Assembly: GCA_007741555.1 (NCBI GenBank)
Contig: CP036526.1
Span: forward strand, 7,429,719 to 7,493,718
Direction: 5' to 3'
DNA from: Stieleria marina
Lineage (GTDB): Bacteria; Planctomycetota; Planctomycetia; Pirellulales; Pirellulaceae
DNA: 64,000 bases
This document shows positions 55,316 through 64,000 of this stretch, one piece after another. The notes beneath the pieces are model-generated. The model had not been told where the DNA came from. It made no database searches and saw only the letters and a program-made list of their open reading frames with translations. The translations under genes and the position numbers were made by a program. Each line of letters starts with the position of its first letter. Within the stretch, counting starts at the first letter, position 1.

Positions 55316-56545
55316 CTACTGATTCAGCTGCTCGGAGATGACTTCGCCGGAGGCTCGTGTTGCCATGGCTCCCCACAGGCCATAGGGACTTTGTGAACCG
55401 GGTGCACTGTGCCCCGTGCCACCGAGCCAAACGTTTTCGTGGTGAATGTCGCCCGCTTCGATCGAATCGGTTATGAAGATCACCGCGCCATCACCCATCA
55501 AAATGTGGGCTCCGCCTTGGTGGCGACTGCCAACCGATACGGTGCCGGGACCCGCAGCGGAATCGCCCATGCATAGTTCGCGGTTGGGTGGCAAAATGTT
55601 ATTCACGCTACTGTAGACCGATCCGGCGTCCGCCCATCGAAAACCGCGACCTTCATCGGCTCCGGCCAGCGTTGGTGCATTTCCACCATCGGATCCATTG
55701 GACCAAAATCTCGGTCGTTCGGGGCTGACTAGCCCATCGTGCTGGCAGTGATCCGATTCTTCGCGAATGTTGTCGGACCCGTTGTTGATCGACGCAGCGG
55801 ATCGATTATCGTTGTCGCCCAAATCAGTAACGATTTCACCTGCGATCATAGTGTTGGACAACCCATCCAGGATGTCGCGAAATCGCATGTCTTGTCGAGC
55901 AACAAAAGCGCCGCGGCACCCTGCACGAGCGCGACTAGCCAAGGTCGCGTTGTTACGAACCAATTGATTATTCGCATCGATCCCAACAGCACCGCTGCTC
56001 ATCAACTCCGTCGAATCACCCAAGCTGGCTGCGTAGTTGGTTCGCCCAAACGCTGGCAATCCAACGCCTGGATCGCTGGGGCATCGCAGCGTTGGCACTT
56101 CCGTCATCCAAGGCACATATTCGTCTTGCCAAGGCTCCGGCCCCATCGACGGCCATTGGCCTGTTGGCGTGGGGATCGCCGCGCCAGAATTGACGACGGA
56201 AACGCTAGGATTTTTGATCTGCTCCCACAGGCCTTGCTGTTCCATAAACGGTGACAGCCCAACGAAAATTGACAAACGCATCGCGTTGTGCTGGTTGGCC
56301 GGTGCACCATCGACCCACGTTCCAGCGTGATGGCGTGGCAATCGTTTGTACGCAGAGTGGTAGTTGTGGATCGCCAATCCGATCTGCTTAAAATTGTTAC
56401 TGCAGCTCATTCGACGAGCGGCTTCGCGCGCGGCTTGAACGGCTGGCAATAGCAAGCCGACCAGGATACCGATGATCGCAATGACCACCAACAATTCAAC
56501 CAAAGTAAAACCGCTTTGACGGCGTGGGGGTGATTTCCAGTTCAT
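55316..56545 (-). CDS. DUF1559 prepilin-like planctomycete protein
   Basis: 409 residues from ATG 56545; in-frame codons to 56683 add a non-conserved stretch. The prepilin-type N-terminus is present ([19 protein letters not shown]) with the class III/IV leader cut before Phe. The characteristic DUF1559 block follows: [35 protein letters not shown]. The C-terminus ends with [16 protein letters not shown]-like residues ([16 protein letters not shown]), the usual DUF1559 ending. Planctomycetes carry dozens to hundreds of copies; role unknown, surface or pseudopilus-like. It is downstream of a His-rich gene on the same strand. Confidence 0.97.
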   Translation of the reverse strand: MNWKSPPRRQSGFTLVELLVVIAIIGILVGLLLPAVQAAREAARRMSCSNNFKQIGLAIHNYHSAYKRLPRHHAGTWVDGAPANQHNAMRLSIFVGLSPFMEQQGLWEQIKNPSVSVVNSGAAIPTPTGQWPSMGPEPWQDEYVPWMTEVPTLRCPSDPGVGLPAFGRTNYAASLGDSTELMSSGAVGIDANNQLVRNNATLASRARAGCRGAFVARQDMRFRDILDGLSNTMIAGEIVTDLGDNDNRSAASINNGSDNIREESDHCQHDGLVSPERPRFWSNGSDGGNAPTLAGADEGRGFRWADAGSVYSSVNNILPPNRELCMGDSAAGPGTVSVGSRHQGGAHILMGDGAVIFITDSIEAGDIHHENVWLGGTGHSAPGSQSPYGLWGAMATRASGEVISEQLNQ

Positions 56546-56727
56546 ATGATTTTCAGATTCAATAATAGGGGCGTCAATAAAGGAAGCGTGGTGAAACGAC
56601 GACACCATGCAGTGATCACTGCTGGGTCGATCTTCAAAAACAATCATTCGCAATGAAAGCCAGACGTGAGCGGGAACACACACTTGCTTTCAAGAGAAAC
56701 TCGCTGCCAGAAGGCGAGCAAATTCCC

Positions 56728-57264
56728 TTAGCCGATTGCTGGAGGACCACGCGGACCATTGCCGCACGAAAGAACTGAAAGTGGACTCGCTACTGAAGCA
56801 AGTCGCGGCAGGAAAACAACACAATCCGAGAATGCTGAATGCGGCGCCGAGGCTGGGTTGGACGAACTAAGCGTCCGAGCCACACACAACGCACACAGAC
56901 CCTGCGTAGGCGACGATGCACCCTCGCGAAGGACTTGTTTACCGCCAGCGGCACGCAAAATCTTGATGATCGATTCGGCAGACGCACACGGATGCGAATG
57001 ATCGTGAGAACACCCGTGATGGGTGTGCGAATCGCCGCTCGGAGAGCTGTCCGGGGCATGTTGATGCCCAGCAAGGTGCCACGCCTGCGTGGCAGTAATT
57101 TCAGCGAACCAATGACCAGCATGGCCGCATCCATCGCCATGTTGATGAGTCATTGGCAAGAGCCAACCACCCATCAAATAGGCAATCAAAGCGATACGAG
57201 CTGTCAAACGATTCAACGATGCGTCCCATAAAAGAGAGTGTTTCGAGCTATCCTGATCATCCAC
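56728..57264 (-). CDS. His/Cys-rich exported protein, possible metal-related
   Basis: 178 residues from GTG 57264. One hydrophobic segment near 22-37 (ARIALIAYLMGGWLLPM) may be a signal anchor. It is followed by a histidine-rich stretch (HQHGDGCGHAGHWF, HQHAPDSSPSGDSHTHHGCSHDHSHPC) with about fifteen His, then CALCVA and a C-terminal NGPRGPPAIG. A similar architecture with an 'RxPP' ending is found in the DUF2946 group, where metal binding has been proposed; I make that link with low confidence. Located 183 bp upstream of the DUF1559 gene on the same strand, it may be its operon leader. Confidence 0.65.
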   Translation of the reverse strand: MDDQDSSKHSLLWDASLNRLTARIALIAYLMGGWLLPMTHQHGDGCGHAGHWFAEITATQAWHLAGHQHAPDSSPSGDSHTHHGCSHDHSHPCASAESIIKILRAAGGKQVLREGASSPTQGLCALCVARTLSSSNPASAPHSAFSDCVVFLPRLASVASPLSVLSCGNGPRGPPAIG

Positions 57265-57502
57265 TTAACCGCACTCAGGACAATGTTTCAAGGCGAAAAT
57301 ACACAAAAGCCCATCAACGCCCCGTACCTCATTACGCGTCAACCATGGATCTGTTCCGCCTGAAATCGCTGGGACGATGGTTTCAGCCTGTGAACGGCCC
57401 GTCAGCGTCCGTTGCAGAAAAAGCCAGCATCGATTGCCATTTCCACCACAATAGAATGCCAGAGACTTAGCGGTGACCCCCAATATTGTGTGAAAAACGT
57501 CG

Positions 57503-58294
57503 ATGCCCGAAGGACACAAAACGCACTTCTTTGCCCGCGAACACTCGCAACTGCTGGCCGGGCAAGTCCTGAAAGTGACCAGCCCCCAAGGTCGATTTCG
57601 CGGCGATGCACGCAAAGTCAGCGGCAAAATCCTGGCTCAGGTCACGGCGTTGGGCAAACACATGTTCTATGAATTTGACAGCGGACAAATCATTCACATC
57701 CACCTGGGACGCTACGGCAAATTTCGCAACCTGGCCTGCCCGCCCCCCGCACCGGTCGGGCAAGTTCGCCTGCGAATGATCGGCGACGAAAACACAATTG
57801 ATCTCAATGGCCCGACCACGTGCCGCGTCATCGACGACGAACTGCGTCAGCAAGTGGCAAACAAACTGGGGCCCGATCCTCTCGCGGGAGGACGCAAAGC
57901 CGACGCTTGGGAAAAGATCCAGAAGAGCAAAAAACCGATCGGCGCGATCCTGTTGGATCAAAGTGTGATCGCCGGCATCGGCAACATTTTTCGGGCCGAA
58001 ATCTTGCACGACGTTGGACTGTCGCCTGACATACGTGGCTGCGACTTACCGCGTGCCAAGTTTGACCAGCTTTGGCGATCGACTCGACGGTTGATGAAAG
58101 TCGGCCTGAAGTACGGCAAGATTGTCACGGTGACGGCCAAGCAAGCAGGCATGCCGATTGCCAAAGTCCAAGGCAAGGAACGCTTCTGTGTCTACGGGCG
58201 AAAAAACTGTGCCGTGTGCGATCACCCGGTCGATACGATCGAGCTCGCCTCGCGAAAGCTCTATCGATGCCCGAGTTGCCAAAAAGTCCGTTGA
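57503..58294 (+). CDS. Fpg/Nei-family DNA glycosylase
   Basis: 263 residues. The N-terminal MPEGHKTHFFAREH carries the catalytic Pro2 and Glu3 (Pro2 is the Schiff-base nucleophile after Met removal). The H2TH region reads LLDQSVIAGIGNIFRAEIL, and the C-terminal zinc finger is complete (CAVCDHPVDTIEL through YRCPSCQK). MPEGH is more common in Nei/Nei2-like enzymes (endonuclease VIII type) than in Fpg (MPELPE), so oxidised pyrimidines or single-stranded lesions are the likely substrates. Together with nth at 11.9 kb it gives two base-excision enzymes in this window. Confidence 0.95.
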   Translation: MPEGHKTHFFAREHSQLLAGQVLKVTSPQGRFRGDARKVSGKILAQVTALGKHMFYEFDSGQIIHIHLGRYGKFRNLACPPPAPVGQVRLRMIGDENTIDLNGPTTCRVIDDELRQQVANKLGPDPLAGGRKADAWEKIQKSKKPIGAILLDQSVIAGIGNIFRAEILHDVGLSPDIRGCDLPRAKFDQLWRSTRRLMKVGLKYGKIVTVTAKQAGMPIAKVQGKERFCVYGRKNCAVCDHPVDTIELASRKLYRCPSCQKVR

Positions 58295-58416
58295 AATTTC
58301 CGGACGTCTCTCGGTTCGCATTCGACCGCACCAGAAATCTCGTTATCATCGGCGACTTACTCCCCGGGCAACGCGGTTACCCGTTACTTCACTTCGCTTT
58401 TTGATCAGCACACAGC

Positions 58417-59385
58417 GTGAACGTCTCGCAATTCTTGGAACGCCATTTCCGTCACTTCAACGCACGCGAAACACTAGCAGCCGCCAAGGCCTACAAAGAC
58501 TTTTTCGAAGGCGACAACCCTGGCACGATGATGGTGACCCTGGCGGGAGCAATGAGTACTGGCGAACTTGGATTGTCGCTGGCCGAAATGATTCGCCAAG
58601 GCAAGGTCCACGCGATCACGTGCACCGCTGCCAATCTGGAAGAAGACATTTTTAACTTGATCGCGCACGACGAATATCGGATCGTCGAAAATTGGCGTGC
58701 CCTATCAGCCGACGACGAACAGTCATTGCTAGATGCCGGTTTCAACCGCGTGACCGACACGTGCATTCCCGAAACGGTGATGCGTCACATCGAAAGCAAA
58801 CTGCTGGGCTACTGGCAAACGCACGCTGCATCGGGCGACTCGCTGATGCCGTGCGAGTACATGTTCATGCTGTTAGATGACGAAGAACTGAAACAACACT
58901 ATCAGATTCCTCGCGAAGACAGCTGGGTCGCGGCGGCCAAAGACGTGGGCATTCCAATCTTCACTCCCGGTTTTGAAGATTCAACCTTGGGCAACATTTT
59001 TGCTGCCCGCGTTTACGAAGGTGTCGTCGACAATCATGGCGCGGTCGTGACCGGCACCGCTCAGATGGAACGGTTGATCGGCTGGTACCTCGAGCAATCC
59101 GCAATCGGGCCGATCGGTTTCTTTCAAATCGGTGGCGGCATCGCAGGCGATTTTCCGATCTGTGTTGTCCCGCTGATTCGGCAAGACTTGCAAAAAGACA
59201 TTCCGCTGTGGGCTTATTTTTGCCAAATCAGCGATGCCGTGACCAGCTACGGTGGCTATAGCGGCGCCGTTCCCAATGAAAAGATCACCTGGGAAAAACT
59301 GTCGGTCGAATGCCCGAAGTTCATGATCCAAAGCGACGCATCGATCGTCGCGCCACTGGTATTTGCCTACGTCCTGGGCTGGTAA
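58417..59385 (+). CDS. Deoxyhypusine-synthase-like protein
   Basis: 322 residues. Sequence blocks match the DHS fold: MMVTLAGAMSTGELGLSLAEMI, HAITCTAANLEEDIFNLI, GIPIFTPGFEDSTLGNIF, GPIGFFQIGGGIAGDFPICV and YGGYSGAVPNEKITWEKL, with a lysine in WEKL at the position of the DHS catalytic lysine (WGK). Archaeal and eukaryotic DHS modifies eIF5A; bacteria lack eIF5A, and bacterial homologues act instead in homospermidine or related polyamine synthesis. A polyamine role here is therefore more likely than hypusine formation, but the substrate is unproven. GTG 58417 (MNVSQFLERHF) is used. It follows the Nei-type gene by ~120 bp. Confidence 0.9.
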   Translation: MNVSQFLERHFRHFNARETLAAAKAYKDFFEGDNPGTMMVTLAGAMSTGELGLSLAEMIRQGKVHAITCTAANLEEDIFNLIAHDEYRIVENWRALSADDEQSLLDAGFNRVTDTCIPETVMRHIESKLLGYWQTHAASGDSLMPCEYMFMLLDDEELKQHYQIPREDSWVAAAKDVGIPIFTPGFEDSTLGNIFAARVYEGVVDNHGAVVTGTAQMERLIGWYLEQSAIGPIGFFQIGGGIAGDFPICVVPLIRQDLQKDIPLWAYFCQISDAVTSYGGYSGAVPNEKITWEKLSVECPKFMIQSDASIVAPLVFAYVLGW

Positions 59386-59688
59386 ATCGCCCTGCAATCC
59401 CAGGCTGCGGGATCTTGGCGCTGGCACCTACTTGGCACTGCCCCTCCTCGGCACGCCGTCCTCGGGCGCGATTCATGGGCAATCTTCATGGGCAAAACGC
59501 GCGGTCATGACGGCTGTGCCAGCCGTGCGAGTTATCCTGCCAGCGTGACGCTGTCTTTCGGTTCAGTTCCGTCCCGCACGAAGGGCTTCCGAGACCTAGA
59601 TTTGCAGTAATAGACGCCGTCGTTGTCCATGGCGTTGCCTGCGATTCCCTAGGTCTGACTCAGTTGGCCGCCACCCCCTGCGTGCGTC
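59386..59688. other. Intergenic region of 303 bp upstream of the pseudopilin operon
   Basis: No supported gene. It should hold the operon promoter. Seen: a direct repeat TTCATGGGCAA at 59472 and 59485, and an inverted pair AGACCTAG (59592) and CTAGGTCT (59649). Confidence 0.5.
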
Positions 59689-60231
59689 ATGCGCCACCAT
59701 CGCTCCGCCGTCACGCTCTTGGAAGTGTCGATCGTTCTGTTGATCGTTGGCCTGACCGCTGCCGTCGCCGTGCCACGATTCAACCTGACCATGCGCGGCA
59801 TCCACAGCCGCGCGGCCGCGATTCAGATTGCCGCTGACATCGACTACGTACGACGAACCGCCATCAATCGAGGACGCAGCGCAACACTGACATTCAGCCC
59901 CAACGGGCAGGGCTACGCAAGCGATGACGTCGATTTTCCCGACCGCGTGGGAAGGAAGCTCCGTGTCGATCTTGCCGAAACCTTCGATTCAGCCGTATTC
60001 GCCAACGCTCAGTTTGACGGCATCGTCGTGCTCGATTCGCAAAGCATCACGTTCGACTTGGAAGGCACTCCCCATGTCGGGTCATCCAAGCTGCAAACCG
60101 GTTTGATCGTGATCAGTTCCGCTGGGACTGCCACTGAGTACATCCAGATCGATGCGGGTACGGGCACCGTTCACATCTACTCCGAAGGCGACGATTTGGC
60201 CAATGCCACCGGCGGAGGAGCAGGCAGTTGA
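59689..60231 (+). CDS. GspH-like minor pseudopilin (gene 1 of 4)
   Basis: 180 residues. The prepilin leader is present (RHHRSAVTLLEVSIVLLIVGLTAAVAVPRF) with the conserved Glu after Val-Thr-Leu-Leu; the residue before the cut is Ala rather than the usual Gly. The rest (AADIDYVRRTAINRGRSATLTFSP) is the GspH/FimT domain. These proteins form the tip of type II secretion or type IV pilus-like pseudopili and need PilD processing and a PilB/GspE-PilC machine, neither in this window. The downstream gene begins at TTG 60228, overlapping this stop by 4 nt (TTGA). Confidence 0.9.
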   Translation: MRHHRSAVTLLEVSIVLLIVGLTAAVAVPRFNLTMRGIHSRAAAIQIAADIDYVRRTAINRGRSATLTFSPNGQGYASDDVDFPDRVGRKLRVDLAETFDSAVFANAQFDGIVVLDSQSITFDLEGTPHVGSSKLQTGLIVISSAGTATEYIQIDAGTGTVHIYSEGDDLANATGGGAGS

Positions 60232-61292
60232 ATCGCACCCACCGCCCCATCCGACGCGCCTACACACTGATCGAATTGATCGCGGCGATGATCGCAACGA
60301 CTGTGCTGCTCAGTTCGCTGGCTGCAACAATCGTCCTATCCACCAACATGCTGGAAACACCAACGGCACAAAGTGAGGCTTGGCATGATCGCGAGATCGC
60401 CGACCGGATCGTCGCCGACTTGCGTTATAGCCATTCCGTCGATGAAACATCCCTGGCGGGCTTCACCGTCACCAAACCCAGTGTCACCACCGCCGCGACG
60501 GAATCAGTCAGCTACCAGTTTGGGCAGGATGGTTTGACCCGAAACATTGACTCCCAGTCGCCTTACGTTTTGGACCAGCAATCGCCCAGTCACACGTTTA
60601 CCGTTGACGGCTTTACCGCCCCCACTTACATCGCTGCCAACACACCCGTTCGTGTTCGATCCAGTGCCACGGCAGTGACGACCAACTGGGCCAACAGCAT
60701 TTCGGTTGACCTACCCGCCGGCTGCCAAGACGGCGACGTGCTGTTCATGGCAATCTCGGCGCGATCGCCCAACAGCATCTCGATTTCACCCTGGGGATGG
60801 AATCTGCTGTACTTTCTGGGCAGCAACAACTTGCGATTGATTGTCGCGTACCGCCTGCACGACGCGTCACAAAGCAGCACCACTCAAATCAACTTCAACA
60901 GTGGTGCAGCAACAGCGGCGGTCACGATCCTGGCCATCGAAAACGCATCGCTGAACAATCCCGACAACTGGTCCAGTTCCGACAGCGGATACGCATGGAG
61001 CTTCTTATCCGGGACGCACCCTGGCGTCTTGGAACCGAGCACGGGCACCCTGCCGCAGCACTTGAACCTGCAGATTTATGCCGCCGACGGTGATCCTTGG
61101 TCGTTGTACGGAGACACCCTCGGCGTGGCTTCTTACGCTGACGTGGCACAATCCACGACCGGCAGCAGTTCCATCGGAATCGTGGTCAGAAACGGAACGC
61201 AGCCCAATCTTGCCAACCCGCCGTCTGCTTGGCAACGCTCGTCGGGAAGATGGCTGCAAGCAGGCATTCGACTGGGAGGCCCAACCGAATGA
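60228..61292 (+). CDS. PilW/GspJ-like pseudopilin with inserted surface-type beta domain (gene 2 of 4)
   Basis: 354 residues, longer than usual GspJ. TTG 60228 is the start: a strong Shine-Dalgarno (GGAGGAG) lies just upstream. The leader is YTLIELIAAMIATTVLLSSL. Residues ~100-130 continue the pseudopilin, then ~140-280 carry a domain of the type 'NxxxxSVDLPAGCQDGDVLFMAISARSP ... WGWNLLYFLGSNNLRLIVAYRLHDAS ... TILAIENASLNNP', which resembles a beta-sandwich module common in secreted adhesin-like proteins. The combination suggests surface display at a pseudopilus tip. Coupled to genes 1 and 3 by 4-nt overlaps. Confidence 0.82.
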   Translation: MNRTHRPIRRAYTLIELIAAMIATTVLLSSLAATIVLSTNMLETPTAQSEAWHDREIADRIVADLRYSHSVDETSLAGFTVTKPSVTTAATESVSYQFGQDGLTRNIDSQSPYVLDQQSPSHTFTVDGFTAPTYIAANTPVRVRSSATAVTTNWANSISVDLPAGCQDGDVLFMAISARSPNSISISPWGWNLLYFLGSNNLRLIVAYRLHDASQSSTTQINFNSGAATAAVTILAIENASLNNPDNWSSSDSGYAWSFLSGTHPGVLEPSTGTLPQHLNLQIYAADGDPWSLYGDTLGVASYADVAQSTTGSSSIGIVVRNGTQPNLANPPSAWQRSSGRWLQAGIRLGGPTE

Positions 61293-61978
61293 GCACGTTA
61301 TTTCCTCGCGGTATTGATAGAGATCGGTCCACTGCCCGAGCCCACCGCATCGACCGAGCAGGGCTTTCGCTAATCGAAGTGGCGGTGTCGTTGATTCTTG
61401 TTTCGACGATTCTGCTGGTGTCGATCACCGCATCGGCCAACCTGATGCGAAATTCAAATGCCAGCCAGTCGGCATTGCGAGCCCATGAACTGGCCGGAAT
61501 CTTGCTGGATGAAATTTCGACTCGCGCTCTCTCGGACGGCGACTCGGACGCTGTCTTCGGCGTCGAAAGCGACGAAGACGCGGCCAACCGCCAGACGTTT
61601 GACGACGTCGACGACTACAGCGGGTACACCCAGACTTCGCCGACGTACCTGAACGGACAGTCGATCGACGGATTCGATACGTGGACCATCCAAATCAATG
61701 TGTCCCCCGCCATTACGACCGCCAGCGGCATCACGACGACCAATGACCCCGATGATCCACTAAGACTTGTCACCGTGGTTTGTTCATCGCCAGGTCACCA
61801 ACAAACAGGAATGCCATTGGTCACCCGTCAATCCATCCTGCTCTCCGCAGCGGGCGACAGCCACCCAGCCGATCTCTCTTACGAAAAATCGCGACAACTG
61901 GAACTGACTTTCTCACCCGACCGCAAAATCACCGTCGTCTCGCCGCTTCGCAACCATCCTTCACCAACGACCAACTAG
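61289..61978 (+). CDS. PilV/GspI-like pseudopilin (gene 3 of 4)
   Basis: 229 residues from ATG 61289, which overlaps the previous stop by 4 nt (ATGA) and follows GGGAGGC. The leader has a charged N-terminus and GLSLIEVAVSLILVSTILLVS with the processing site AG/LSLIE. The C-terminal part is variable, with Asp/Thr-rich segments and TWTIQINVSPAITTAS. It fits the GspI/PilV minor pseudopilin position. The next gene's GTG overlaps this stop by one base. Confidence 0.85.
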   Translation: MSTLFPRGIDRDRSTARAHRIDRAGLSLIEVAVSLILVSTILLVSITASANLMRNSNASQSALRAHELAGILLDEISTRALSDGDSDAVFGVESDEDAANRQTFDDVDDYSGYTQTSPTYLNGQSIDGFDTWTIQINVSPAITTASGITTTNDPDDPLRLVTVVCSSPGHQQTGMPLVTRQSILLSAAGDSHPADLSYEKSRQLELTFSPDRKITVVSPLRNHPSPTTN

Positions 61979-63369
61979 TGCGACAACGAACAGTATTGAA
62001 TCGTTTGTACCGCCCGAAAGCTGCCGGCAATGTTGCGCGCCGTTCGAATCGCCGCGCTGGACGCAGAGCTGCCCGGAGGGCTGGCTACCTGTATGTCGCT
62101 GTGTTATTCACCAGTTTGATCATTGTCGCCGTCGTCACCGCTAGCCTGTCGCTATCGACCAGCAGCACGCGCAGCGAACTTGATCGCATCAATCGCCAGA
62201 GCGCCCTCCGATTGGCCGAAAGCGAACTGCATCGGATTGCAACCGTCTTGTCCACCGATGATCAGTGGCGTGACAGCCATTCCAACAGCGTCTATTCGGA
62301 CTGGCTGTCGTTGGCAACGCTATCCGGCAGCACCGACACAGGTGTCGTCAGCAGTGATCGCGGCAATGCCCGAGTGCGCTACCAGCTATTCGATGTCGAC
62401 GGCGACTTGGCCAACGACGCACAGGACGAAGTAGTGGTGACCGCTCACGCGCGTGTAGGACGATCGCACGTTGCGGTCACGGCAACCTTGCAGAACGCGT
62501 ACCCTCCGCTGCCGATCCTGGACTACAGCGTCACCACAACGGACGATCTGGAAATCGATTCGCCGGGCACGCTATCGACCAACGGCATTGTGCAAGTAGC
62601 CGACGATTGCAAAACCGGTACGGTGGGCGTATTGGTCGCACCCGAACTGCAGTGTTCGGGACTCAACTTGCTATCCGTCCGCGGCGACATCGCCAGCGCT
62701 GACGTTCAACTGCCGTCGCACGACGTTGTCGACGTGTACGCACAAGCCGCCACAACGATCCCCACCAACGCGATTCCGCAAAACGCGGGCGTCCTACAAC
62801 TGCAGGACATTTTGCTCTCGTCGAACACCAATCCGTACGGAGCAGTCGACGCCACGGGCCTTTACCGAATCAATGCTCAAGGCAACGTTCTCCGCATTTC
62901 TCACTGCCGAATCGATGCCACGCTGGTGGTCGAAGATTGCCCGCGAATCGATCTGTCCGGCGGACTGACATGGAGTTTTCCTCAGCAAGCCGACGCGATC
63001 TTGGTCACCGATGGAACAATTCGACTTCAAAATGTCGAACCCGTATTGGATGAATCCGCTCGCGGCATCAACTTCAATCCGGCATCAACCCCTTACCGCG
63101 GTACATCATCCAACTCGAATCAAACCGATAGTTTTCCCTCGGAACTTCGTGGCATCATTTACGCGCAGAACCACATCGAATGTGATGCCTTGACCGACAA
63201 CTCGCGGCTGAATATTACAGGTGCTCTGATTTGTCGCGACCTGCGCATCTACGGCAACGTCAGCATTACGAGCCTACCCGAGTTGATCGACTGGCCGCCC
63301 GTTGCCTTTGCGGACTGGCGACCCAAGCGATTCGTTCGCGGCAGTTTTCGACGCGTCGCGACTCCCTAG
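61978..63369 (+). CDS. PilX/GspK-like pseudopilus-associated protein (gene 4 of 4)
   Basis: 463 residues from GTG 61978, which overlaps the upstream stop by one base (TAGTG). A basic N-terminus (ARRSNRRAGRRAARRAG) leads to a hydrophobic helix YLYVAVLFTSLIIVAVVTASLS, the PilX-N-like anchor, followed by amphipathic helix SALRLAESELHRIATVL. The remaining ~330 residues are beta-rich with many Asp/Thr/Val repeats (TTDDLEIDSPGTLSTNGIV, IIYAQNHIECDALT, LRIYGNVSITSLPELI), possibly a beta-helix or polymer-forming fold. It probably completes the pseudopilus tip complex. No typical Glu+5 is visible. Confidence 0.78.
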   Translation: MRQRTVLNRLYRPKAAGNVARRSNRRAGRRAARRAGYLYVAVLFTSLIIVAVVTASLSLSTSSTRSELDRINRQSALRLAESELHRIATVLSTDDQWRDSHSNSVYSDWLSLATLSGSTDTGVVSSDRGNARVRYQLFDVDGDLANDAQDEVVVTAHARVGRSHVAVTATLQNAYPPLPILDYSVTTTDDLEIDSPGTLSTNGIVQVADDCKTGTVGVLVAPELQCSGLNLLSVRGDIASADVQLPSHDVVDVYAQAATTIPTNAIPQNAGVLQLQDILLSSNTNPYGAVDATGLYRINAQGNVLRISHCRIDATLVVEDCPRIDLSGGLTWSFPQQADAILVTDGTIRLQNVEPVLDESARGINFNPASTPYRGTSSNSNQTDSFPSELRGIIYAQNHIECDALTDNSRLNITGALICRDLRIYGNVSITSLPELIDWPPVAFADWRPKRFVRGSFRRVATP

Positions 63370-63404
63370 CGCAATCGATCAAACATTTGCGTTATCCTGC
63401 TGCG

Positions 63405-64000
63405 ATGCACGTTACGAAACAAATCTGGCAACAAATCGCGGACGGCCGCCAACCCTATCACGGCGATGTCTCGGAGCAACCGATTCTGTTTCCAGGCAGT
63501 TTCAATCCCGTTCACCAAGGCCATCGGCAGATGGCAGCGATCGCCAGCGAATTGTTCGATCGCCCTGTCTATCCGGAAATTTCCCTGGTGAATGTCGACA
63601 AGCCTGATCTGGATTTCGAATCGCTCGGGGACCGGGTTCGCCAAACTCAGCCGCTGGGCCGCGTACTGGTCACTCGCGCGCCGCGGTTTATCGACAAAGC
63701 CAAACTATTCCCAGGATCGACCTTCGTCATCGGTGCGGACACCGCCATTCGGCTTGATCAGCCGGGCTACTACGACAATAGCCTATCGTCGCGGGATGAC
63801 GCGATCGATCAGCTGGCATCGCTGGGATCGACATTCCTGGTGTTCGGCCGCAAAGTCGAACAGACCCTCCACGATGCCGGTGAACTGAACCTGTCGGCTT
63901 CGCTGACCCGCCTGTGCCGATGTGTTCCCAAGACCAGATTTCGCAATGACATCAGCAGCACCCAAATACGCGGCGCGCAACAGCGCCACGCCCAAATACG
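63405..64000 (+). CDS. NadD-like nucleotidylyltransferase, truncated by window end
   Basis: At least 198 residues; no stop before 64000. A ~28-residue N-terminal extension precedes the nucleotidyltransferase motif FPGSFNPVHQGH (HxGH-type) near residue 30-40. The C-terminal signature ISSTQIRG lies ~12 residues before the edge, so only a short tail is missing. ATG 63405 is used. NadD/CoaD/TagD-type enzymes adenylate nicotinate mononucleotide or cytidylate phosphoalcohols; which reaction applies here cannot be told. It follows the pseudopilin operon by 35 nt and is probably not part of that function. Confidence 0.88.
   Translation, partial: MHVTKQIWQQIADGRQPYHGDVSEQPILFPGSFNPVHQGHRQMAAIASELFDRPVYPEISLVNVDKPDLDFESLGDRVRQTQPLGRVLVTRAPRFIDKAKLFPGSTFVIGADTAIRLDQPGYYDNSLSSRDDAIDQLASLGSTFLVFGRKVEQTLHDAGELNLSASLTRLCRCVPKTRFRNDISSTQIRGAQQRHAQI

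Overview
The window looks like chromosomal DNA of a planctomycete, most likely a member of the Pirellulaceae (Rhodopirellula-like). The sequence itself supports this. It holds a DUF1559 protein with a type IV prepilin-like N-terminus, two secreted proteins opening with the planctomycete N-terminal signature (LEAKKLLA and LERLETRDLLA), a dockerin type I protein, an ECF sigma factor beside a membrane Ser/Thr kinase, and many genes with GTG or TTG starts and weak Shine-Dalgarno sequences. I saw no rRNA, tRNA, CRISPR array, prophage or insertion sequence. The gene order is mixed, with short co-directional groups separated by convergent and divergent junctions.

Layout: 0-3.5 kb carries an RTX-repeat surface protein, a small exported coiled-coil protein and gap (GAPDH) with its own terminator. 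3.7-11.9 kb is one tightly packed plus-strand cluster: two methyltransferases, a WbqC-family protein, three divergent DegT/DnrJ/EryC1/StrS aminotransferases and a TPR-O-GlcNAc-transferase-like glycosyltransferase. It is probably a surface-glycan or protein-glycosylation pathway. 11.9-17.4 kb holds nth, a DUF5722-like exported protein and a double U32 protein. 17.4-24.6 kb (minus strand) is a signalling block: a CHASE4/HAMP histidine kinase translationally coupled to a REC-GGDEF-EAL regulator, then a Ser/Thr kinase whose extracytoplasmic half resembles a TAXI solute receptor, with its ECF sigma factor. 24.7-36.3 kb contains scattered metabolic and envelope genes: a TlpA-like lipoprotein, two alpha/beta hydrolases, a GT4 glycosyltransferase, a SASA esterase, an EEP-family protein, TreZ, a DUF4349 lipoprotein and a 682-residue protein of unknown function.

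36.3-44.4 kb holds a sigma-54 activator, fabI, a redoxin, a prenyltransferase-repeat protein, a LolD-like ATPase, rpsD and a dihydrolipoyl dehydrogenase. 44.46-45.67 kb is a tandem array of about 4.6 copies of a ~261-bp unit. Each unit carries an inverted pair of a ~19-nt REP-like hairpin, and single or paired copies of this hairpin also occur at 35.5 and 40.1 kb. 45.7-53.7 kb holds a WecB/TagA/CpsF glycosyltransferase, a sulfatase-fold protein lacking metal ligands, a Cys/Pro-rich repetitive exported protein, a lipoprotein, a membrane protein, a TrkA-type potassium regulator coupled to a 75-residue membrane protein, and a DinB-like protein. 53.9-64 kb holds a dockerin protein, the DUF1559 protein with a His-rich neighbour, a Nei/Fpg glycosylase, a deoxyhypusine-synthase-like protein, a four-gene translationally coupled pseudopilin operon, and a NadD-like nucleotidyltransferase cut by the window end.

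The strongest candidates for something undescribed are the three-aminotransferase glycan cluster, the REP-like hairpin family with its local tandem amplification, the kinase-TAXI fusion, and a pseudopilin carrying an inserted surface-type beta domain. All calls were made by eye from the sequence and translations; no database search was run.
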